Positions 57,250-64,000 of a DNA stretch of 64,000 nucleotides are shown piece by piece (positions within the stretch are counted from its first letter, which is position 1; every line of letters starts with the position of its first letter). This stretch comes from Clytia hemisphaerica (Eukaryota > Cnidaria > Hydrozoa > Leptothecata > Clytiidae). Location: NCBI GenBank assembly GCA_902728285.1, contig CACVBU010000910.1:1806080-1870079 (forward strand). Direction: 5' to 3'. The notes below the pieces were generated by a model. That model searched no databases. It had not been told where the DNA came from and was given only the letters and a program-made list of their open reading frames with translations. The translations under genes and the position numbers were made by a program.

Positions 57250-59070
57250 AAATTTTCAATCTCGAAACTTGATTGACTGCTAAAACTTCTCAATCAGAAC
57301 CTGTGTATTTTTATTTTTTTGATCCGATGACGCCCCCTTTTTGTTTACATAATGTCCCTCCCTACCGAATAATTTATGCACATTATGCGTTGCTAAGTCA
57401 GGTGACTATCCGAATAATATTCCCGGAAACACTTCCAAATCTCTCAGAAGGTTCACAAAATGGTGGTGTTTCTGGGAAATGGCATTTTTGCCTAAGTTTA
57501 GTGGAGAAAATTGAGAGTTGATTTATGGAAATCCCAGGAACACAGGAAATGATGAAAACACATCACCTCGAGAGGTAAGGTGTGTCTGGGAAAAGGTTTT
57601 TGCCAAAAACACCCAGAAAACCATGAAAGGTTAAGAAAAGGTGTTTTAGGTAAAAGTGTTTTTTTTTTTGACATGAAAGGTTCAGGCTCTATATTGAGCA
57701 AATATTATTGTAATTTTAATCAGCAAGATTTTTTAAAGCTGTTAAAAAAAATTACAAAATTGAGTACAAATGACTTTTCAAATACCTCCAGGTGCTTTTG
57801 GAACACCCCTGTCTTCGTGCATTTCTAATTGTTCCAACATTCTCCTCCTTGGCATAGTCGTTTGGGAGAATGCGACCAGGCGACGGTCTTTTGAATAACT
57901 ACATGTTTTTTTTCTATAACCATGACATTTATTAGTATGTGCAGACTCAGTTTTTGGTATCTTTATCATTTGTTGGCTCTTTTGTTTTAAGAACAATATA
58001 AAGCTAAGCGTAATGCGAGCCTGACATAGCGCCATAGGGGCAGACACTTGCTTATAAAAAAAAACGTGTACAGTAATTACTTCAGCAGAAAAAGATCTTA
58101 TAAGTTGCTATTTTGTCATTCTGCATTAATGATGGAGTAGTACATTTTGGATTTGTTCGCTTTGCGAAAACAGAATGTTCGTTCCGCAAGCCCTTTTATG
58201 TTGATTTTGATGCTTGTTTAACGCTTGGCGCATGTAACTCGCCTGCAGGGACATTTTTCCCTGCAATGCAGGTTCAGTCTGATTGGCCAGATTTGGTGCG
58301 TAGTACTTTCACACATATTTTGATAATTTCGATGCGCGCATAATTTATGGAAAAAGCTGACTCTGCAGAAAAAAAGGAAACAAATGAAAATGAAAACATA
58401 AATTCATTTAGAAACAAAATGGCTGTTGGCTGGTGTGCCGTGTCAGACTGCACACGAGCGGGGAATGGTTTGGAACAATCAAAATATCGGTAGCATGTCA
58501 ACTATCTTTATTGATATCAGAAGGTTCAAACTAGAAAAGTAAAAAATGACAAACATAAGGACTAGAAAAACAAAAAACAAAACAGAAATTTTCTAAGTTC
58601 TGAGGCTAGTGTAGTACTAGCCAAAGATGGCTCAGAGAAAGACAAGTCTTAAGACAAAACACTATTATCAAATTCATTGTATAATTATATGATGTAATAG
58701 TATAAAGTAAAAGTGAAAGATAGACTAAAAATATCTACCCTAACCTAAGTCCAGTGCTGTGCCTCAACACTGGACTGGTGAGCTGATGGGAGAACAAAAA
58801 GCAAAACAAAAACAAAAATGTGGCCATGCAAAAAGGTTGCAAGAAGAGGAGTGGCAAAAGAAACTTACCAAATTGGCCACATGTGTGAGCTGGTGAAAAT
58901 AGCCAAAAGAAACCACTACTGATGTGTTGACTGATCAGTGAGTGTGTGTGCAAGTGTAAAGTGTATTAACAAAAATAAAAAAGTGTATTAAATTTGTTGC
59001 ATCCTCTCAAGAAAACATACATCTTGACTCTATGAAGTATTCTCAAGAATGAATAGAAAAATGACACAAA
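57250..59070. other. No gene recognised
   Basis: Contains short repeats such as AAAACACCCAGAAAACCATGAAAGGTTAAG near 57605 and a 10-bp inverted TCCAGTG...CACTGGA pair near 58750-58775. Frames are short and unconvincing. Confidence 0.4.
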
Positions 59071-59084
59071 TCAACTCTTATATG

Positions 59085-59871
59085 TAAATTTAAAGAAAAA
59101 CAACAATGTTTTTAAAATTGAGCAAAAGCTTTTCGATTAAAAATCATCTTCAGTGCTACAAATGATGTTAAAAATTGGAAATCAAAAAAGTTACAATTTA
59201 TGTGTTTAAAAGCAATTAAGTGTAGTAAAAAACTGGATAAAAGAAACATCATAAAATACAAAAGGCAATGCATGTTAAGAGAATATGTAAAAAGTAATTA
59301 AAATAATTGACTAAGTTACTCCATTTCGGAAAAGAATTAATCGGTTTGAGTCTAGTTGGTCATTTAAAGACGGTCTCTTGAGGGCTATGATAGATGCCTC
59401 TAAGTTCTTCCGTAAACCAGTTTTCTCAGAGGCATTAAAAATAACCTTCCAAACGAATTGATGATTAGGGAATTTACGCAGGTGTTTGGCTGGTTCAGAG
59501 TTTTTGTCAATGTTTTCATGTTCCCCCCATCTGGTTTCGACGTTTCTTTCGGTTTCTCCAACATAATTATGTCCTCAAGAGACCGTCTTTAAATGACCAA
59601 CTAGACTCAAACCGATTAATTCTTTTCCGAAATGGAGTAACTTAGTCAATTATTTTAATTACTTTTTACATATTCTCTTAACATGCATTGCCTTTTGTAT
59701 TTTATGATGTTTCTTTTATCCAGTTTTTTACTACACTTAATTGCTTTTAAACACATAAATTGTAACTTTTTTGATTTCCAATTTTTAACATCATTTGTAG
59801 CACTGAAGATGATTTTTAATCGAAAAGCTTTTGCTCAATTTTAAAAACATTGTTGTTTTTCTTTAAATTTA
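59085..59871 (-). mobile_element. Penelope-like element, 5'-truncated, with 299-bp inverted arms
   Basis: Arms 59085-59383 and 59573-59871 are almost perfect inverted copies, separated by 189 bp that encode the GIY-YIG domain. The arms contain the end of the ORF and the 3' UTR. AACTCTTATATG lies just left of the element (59073-59084) and again at 59898-59909, a likely 12-bp target duplication with 26 extra bases at the right. Inverted partial copies joined to a truncated main copy are typical of Penelope-like elements. Confidence 0.88.
59311..59571 (-). pseudogene. GIY-YIG endonuclease C-terminus of a Penelope-like element
   Basis: The minus-strand frame reads HNYVGETERNVETRWGEHEN, KHLRKFPNHQFVWKVIF, RKNLEASIIA and RPSLNDQLDSNRLILF to TAG at 59311-59313. 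The R-x-x-x-H-E and late Glu positions are those of GIY-YIG nucleases fused to Penelope reverse transcriptases. The GIY part and the reverse transcriptase are missing through 5' truncation. Confidence 0.85.
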
Positions 59872-60059
59872 CTTTTGGAATGGCAAAATTTCAAAGAAAC
59901 TCTTATATGCATGTGTGAGAAATCACTGCAGACCAATTATAAACTAATTATAAAAAGAGAAACGCTTTTTTATAAGAATATTTAAATCTAAGAAACATAT
60001 TTTAATGCAAAATAAATGTGCTTATAAAGAAAATAGAAAATGATACTTTTTATAGGAAA

Positions 60060-60148
60060 CAAAGTATGTGAAATATTTTAGCAAGAAGGAAATTATTTCC
60101 CCTTTTCTAATTAGACATTAGTTCATTTTACACTCCCCTCAAAAGGGG
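60060..60148 (-). other. BEL/Pao polypurine tract and start of 3' LTR
   Basis: On the minus strand, seven bases after the pol stop, CCCCTTTTGAGGGGAG (60148-60133) resembles a polypurine tract and is followed by TGTAAAATGAAC, a plausible LTR start at 60132. The lower end of the LTR was not identified. Confidence 0.45.
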
Positions 60149-60154
60149 AATTAT

Positions 60155-63100
60155 TTACTTTGTGGAAAGATCAATGTTTGTAGCAATCTTACCAAGACCA
60201 GTCATTATATCAGAGTCATCAGCTCTATGTATTACAACCAAACCACGTACAGCTCTCGATGTTTCACGAAAGACATTTTCGTTAGCATTTCTGTATTGGA
60301 TGATCGCTTTTCGAGGTAAACCATCATTCGAAAGCTCCAAACTGACAACCTGACCATACGTATATGACTGACATATAATAGAGTCGATTTTTCGAAATAT
60401 GATACGTCACCAACATTGATTGAGTCATTGATAAACCACTTTTGTTGCTTCATAAGCTTGGGTACGTGTACGAGTAACCAAACTTCAAACCAGGTTTCAT
60501 AGATTTTCTGGTTCTCCTTTAAAATTTTCGTCGGATTTTCACTTGTTAACATAATACCATCAGGACATCTTTCGTTGTTTCTTCCAAGTAGAAGACGATT
60601 AGGTGTGATAAGGTCCATAACTTCAAAATCACCTGTTATGTTCCCAATTGCCAATGGAAGATTATTTATCGTATTAGCAATAGTTGCTCCAAGGGTTTCC
60701 CACTGCATCAGCGAGAGTCGATGGTTGTGAGCATTTTTCTCTATCGAAAGGTTGATTTCCTTTATCTTCCTCTCGACCTTGCCATGGAAGTTGTGTCCTT
60801 GGACAGGACATACCTTGAAATCGATCTTCCTGTTCGTCATCAGCTGAGATTTCAGATCTCGAATGTCCAGTCTCATGTCTTTGCACCCCTTTACAAGTTG
60901 AGTACCTTCGTCACAGAGCAGTTTGGCAGGGAATCCGTGATCACATGCAAATCTCGTAAAAGCAAGCATGAAAGCTGGTGTTGAATAATCGTCCATTAAT
61001 TTGATCGAAACAGCAGACGTTGAGCAGCAACAGAAGACCACAAGCCATATCTTAACAGTCGTTCGTTTATGTTGTGGGGAATATGACATATGTGGTCCTG
61101 AGAGATCAATTTGGGAGTGGAAGAAGGCTGGTGCGATGGTCAGGTTTGAAACTGATACTGGGCCCATTGCAATGTTAACTGTCCGCTTCATGAGGTATCG
61201 ACATCTCTCACATGACTCGCGCACTTGTTTCACCAACTGCCTCCCCTCGATTATGTACGCTTTCATCAAGACAAAACGGTGAGTTGTCTCAATGCCAGAG
61301 TGTTTGACTGTTGGGTGATTCCAATGCACATCCATGACAATGCTGAATGCCACAGGTGAGTTCTTCTCCAGAATTGGCACACAGAAAGACGAACGAGTGA
61401 GATCCTTCATCACTGTTGTGAATTGACCAACGATGGATACTTCTTGCTCGGGAAGAATTCGACCGGTGTAAACAAGAATACCATCTTTTTCTCTGGAGAT
61501 CTTCTGGTATTGTTGTGGTTTCAGGAAGTGTTTGACTTCTATTGTTCCTTTCCTAAAGAAATATGATTCTGCATCCTTCATCAAATCTTGACTTGGTGGC
61601 TTAGAAGAATGCTTAGATTTCCGAGTTTGATTGATGAACTTCATGACAAAGTTAAGGATTCGAATAACCTTCTGAAAACAATGTTGATTAGGATCAATAA
61701 TGTAACCTGAGAATTTGTAGCGTTTCTTGAATTCGTCTAACCATTCAGTCGTAGATAAGTGGACTTCGAATTGATTGACGGATAACTCCTTTTTGATTTC
61801 TGAGAGTTCGCTTTGTTCCAACGTGATCTCTTCAACACGCTTTGCCGGAAATTCAGACTTTGGTAGATGCATCCATGGTTGACCATTGATCCATGGAGAT
61901 TCTGGTTTGACATCATGAATTGTTGCTCCTCTTCTAGTGCCAACATCAACAACCATTTGTTTTGACCTGATATGGTACCATTGATCTTTGGTGGTGAAAC
62001 GATGTATCTCGATGACTCTGCTCCTAACCCATTGTTTCAAGGTTTTCTGGTCATTTGATATCCAGTGTAGTGATATCTGGATGATTTGAAGAAGGATTTG
62101 AAAGAGCGACGAACAATCTCTCCTGTATGAGCATTGATCAGCGATGCCATTAGTTCAGCACGAGGAAGTGTCAAATCTTTTGGAACCATTCGTGAACGTG
62201 CAAACACCAACTGACAAGAGAATGTTCCATCCTTTCGAAGGAATCTAGCATAGATGCCAACACAGATAGTTGTTTGACTGGAATCACCAAAATCCAAGGT
62301 TTCAACGTCAAGTGAGACTGCATCTTCTGGGACCACAAGGCGTTTGAATCTCAAATGATTGATTTCGGACATCATCTCAAAGTGGGATAACCAGACTGGT
62401 CTCAGTTCCTCTGGTATTGCATCATCCCAGCTGAGTTGGCGATCAGTTAATTCTCGTAAATCAATTTTCATTGCAGCTATCAATGGGACAATCTTTCCGG
62501 TTATGTCGAATATCTCTCCAACTTTTGATAGACAGTGTCGACGTGTCAGAACATCAGGAATCAAATTGGTTGAATTGGAACTTTTCTTACCTCTACGTTT
62601 GGGCGCAAAGTTGAGATCTGGAATAGACAATGACAATTCGTCAGATTTGGAAAACCACTTCATTCCACCAACACCAACGGAAATGCCATCTTCAGTCAAA
62701 TGTGATGGTGGGTTTTCTCCAGAAATTGTGATGCCTTTCAGATTGAAAGCACCTTTGGATGTTACAATTTGAAGCTCATCAGCACGTTTGTAAGCTTCTT
62801 CTTTGGTGTCAGTTCCAGTAATGCAATCATCCACATATACGTCTTTTTGGATGATTTGGTTGACTTCAGGGGACTCCTGGCTGTTCATTTCAGCAATACG
62901 TCTGAGAGCGAATTCCGATTGGTTACCACTTGATTTAATACCATAGATTAAAGTTTTGATAACTTTCTCTTTCGGAATTTTGGTAGGATCCAATTCTTCA
63001 TTCCATAGGTAACGTTGCAATGATCTTGGTGTAGTTTGACAGTATTGTACATCTTGCTTACATCGCTGTGGATACCTACAGGGTGTATTTGAAATCGGAT

Positions 63101-64000
63101 CATGAGATCTTGTAGTTTGTTGAGGTTGTTAGTTCCCTTTGCTAATATGTCGTTCAAACTGTGTCCGGATGCTGTTGGGTGAGAAGCATCAAAGACAATA
63201 CGGCATGGAGTGCTGATGGATGAAGGCTTCCATACAGCTCGCCAAGGGATGAAGTTCTGGATACTGCTTAAACGCAGCATTTCTTGTTGTGAAGATGGAA
63301 GGTCTTGGACATAGGCGACAAAACCAAGGGTCTCCAACTTCTTCTCTGAAGTGATGATGTCATCCTTGTCCTGTTTGTTCTCTGGTTTGCAAAGTTTCTT
63401 GAGCTGCTGGTTGTAAACCTTTAAAGCAATGTCTTTATTTGGTGCCAATCTTGAAGGGTCTTTAATCAGTGGTAAGGTTGCAGTCACAGTGTTCGTTTTG
63501 CTATCAAAGGATACTGAGTTGTTTATGAGTTCTTGTTCAGCTTCCTCTCTGATGCTCAAATCATGAGTATGATCTGATTCCTTGCATGTCCTGCAGCTGC
63601 GACATTTCACACAACGATATGTGATTTCTGTTCCTGTGGTTTCAACTTCGTCAAAGCGTTTCAGTTTGGATGTGAAGGACAGTCTCTTCAGATCAGGGTT
63701 AATTTGTACACCCCATTTATAGAGCTTCAATTGATCGGTGAAGAAATCCATTGCTTGATCTTCACTGAAGTAGGATTGGTGGATTGCTGTAAAAATCTCA
63801 TGGGGTCCTCCGATTACTCCCCTTCCACCATCGGCGTTCTTGAAAACAGATTCGTAGATACCCAGACCAGATGGTAGCTGATAGATTAACTTGGGATGAT
63901 AACGAATATACTTCATACCTATCATCATATGGACGTCGCCACCAACCACTGGTGCAGGTTTTGGAAGAGTTGTAGAGGAGCCACTTGCGATGTGTGACTG
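60155..64000 (-). pseudogene. BEL/Pao LTR retrotransposon pol polyprotein (runs off the right edge)
   Basis: The frame is open at the window edge. Domains in order on the minus strand: end of the aspartic protease (GGDVHMMIGMKY), a linker with a CxxC cluster (CVKCRSCRTC), reverse transcriptase (FIPWRAVWKPSS, RIVFDASHP, SDVSKMYN, then YVDDC), RNase H (RAELMASLINA), the zinc-binding integrase HHCC region (HWNHP...CERCRYL), integrase core (QIDLSGP, CDEGTQLV, HGKVERKI) and a DUF5641-type tail. Breaks: frameshifts near 63005, 62040 and 60370. The frames are otherwise long (327-602 codons), so decay is recent or partly assembly error. Gag and the 5' LTR lie beyond base 64000. Confidence 0.92.

Noticed and set aside
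58389-58492. Short frame MAVGWCAVSDCTRAG as a possible THAP domain start
   Set aside because: Only 24 codons, lacks the rest of the THAP pattern, and no downstream exon was found.
60721-61282. Plus-strand frames within the BEL/Pao region
   Set aside because: Antisense to integrase-coding sequence with clear catalytic motifs.

Overview
The window looks like AT-rich animal nuclear DNA with spliced genes. A cnidarian, possibly hydrozoan, source is my best guess, inferred only from the mix of transposable elements: Crypton, Helitron with an endonuclease tail, BEL/Pao, Penelope-like, PIF/Harbinger, many palindromic MITEs, DUF4806 and RecQ-like genes. No species-level marker was seen. Almost every recognisable coding region is mobile-element related and most carry stops or frameshifts. 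Several frameshifts sit in A or T homopolymers, so some decay could be assembly error.

Layout. 1-0.74 kb: end of a RecQ-like helicase. 2.4-3.6 kb: non-autonomous element with a perfect 10-bp target duplication. 4.1-14.5 kb: a Crypton tyrosine recombinase split by a 9.1-kb insertion whose ends match (CCAGTGGGCACGA) and are rich in GACGTC. The insertion carries a minus-strand multi-exon DUF4806 gene and a plus-strand protein kinase gene. A second kinase of the same family (HND catalytic loop) lies convergently just after the Crypton. 16-23 kb: palindromic and inverted-repeat elements, one with a tRNA-like segment. 23.1-27.3 kb: three nested elements; the middle one has ends built of TCGAA/TTCGATTA arrays. 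27.5-28.8 kb: a broken SAP-YqaJ-PHD gene.

30.1-40.4 kb is the most striking region. A palindromic element is split near its apex by a 9.5-kb transposon (30489-40006) with terminal inverted repeats starting GGGACCGTGCAC and a TTA target duplication. It carries a DDE-type transposase with C-terminal zinc-finger-like motifs (plus strand) and a divergent Tudor-like/coiled-coil/BEN-like gene (minus strand). A degenerate GAAACGATTT/GAAACGAATTTT motif fills both ends and the space between the two genes.

40.4-41.9 kb: an apparently intact two-exon gene for an RPA-like OB-fold protein, followed at 43.4-48.5 kb by a decayed Helitron (cysteine protease, zinc fingers, PIF1-type helicase, endonuclease) that lacks the HUH replication-initiator core. 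49-54 kb: MITEs and a non-LTR reverse transcriptase fragment. 54.0-57.3 kb: a PIF/Harbinger pair (transposase and convergent Myb/SANT-like protein), both damaged. 59.1-59.9 kb: a 5'-truncated Penelope-like element with 299-bp inverted arms around its GIY-YIG domain. 60.1-64.0 kb: a minus-strand BEL/Pao pol gene running off the right edge.
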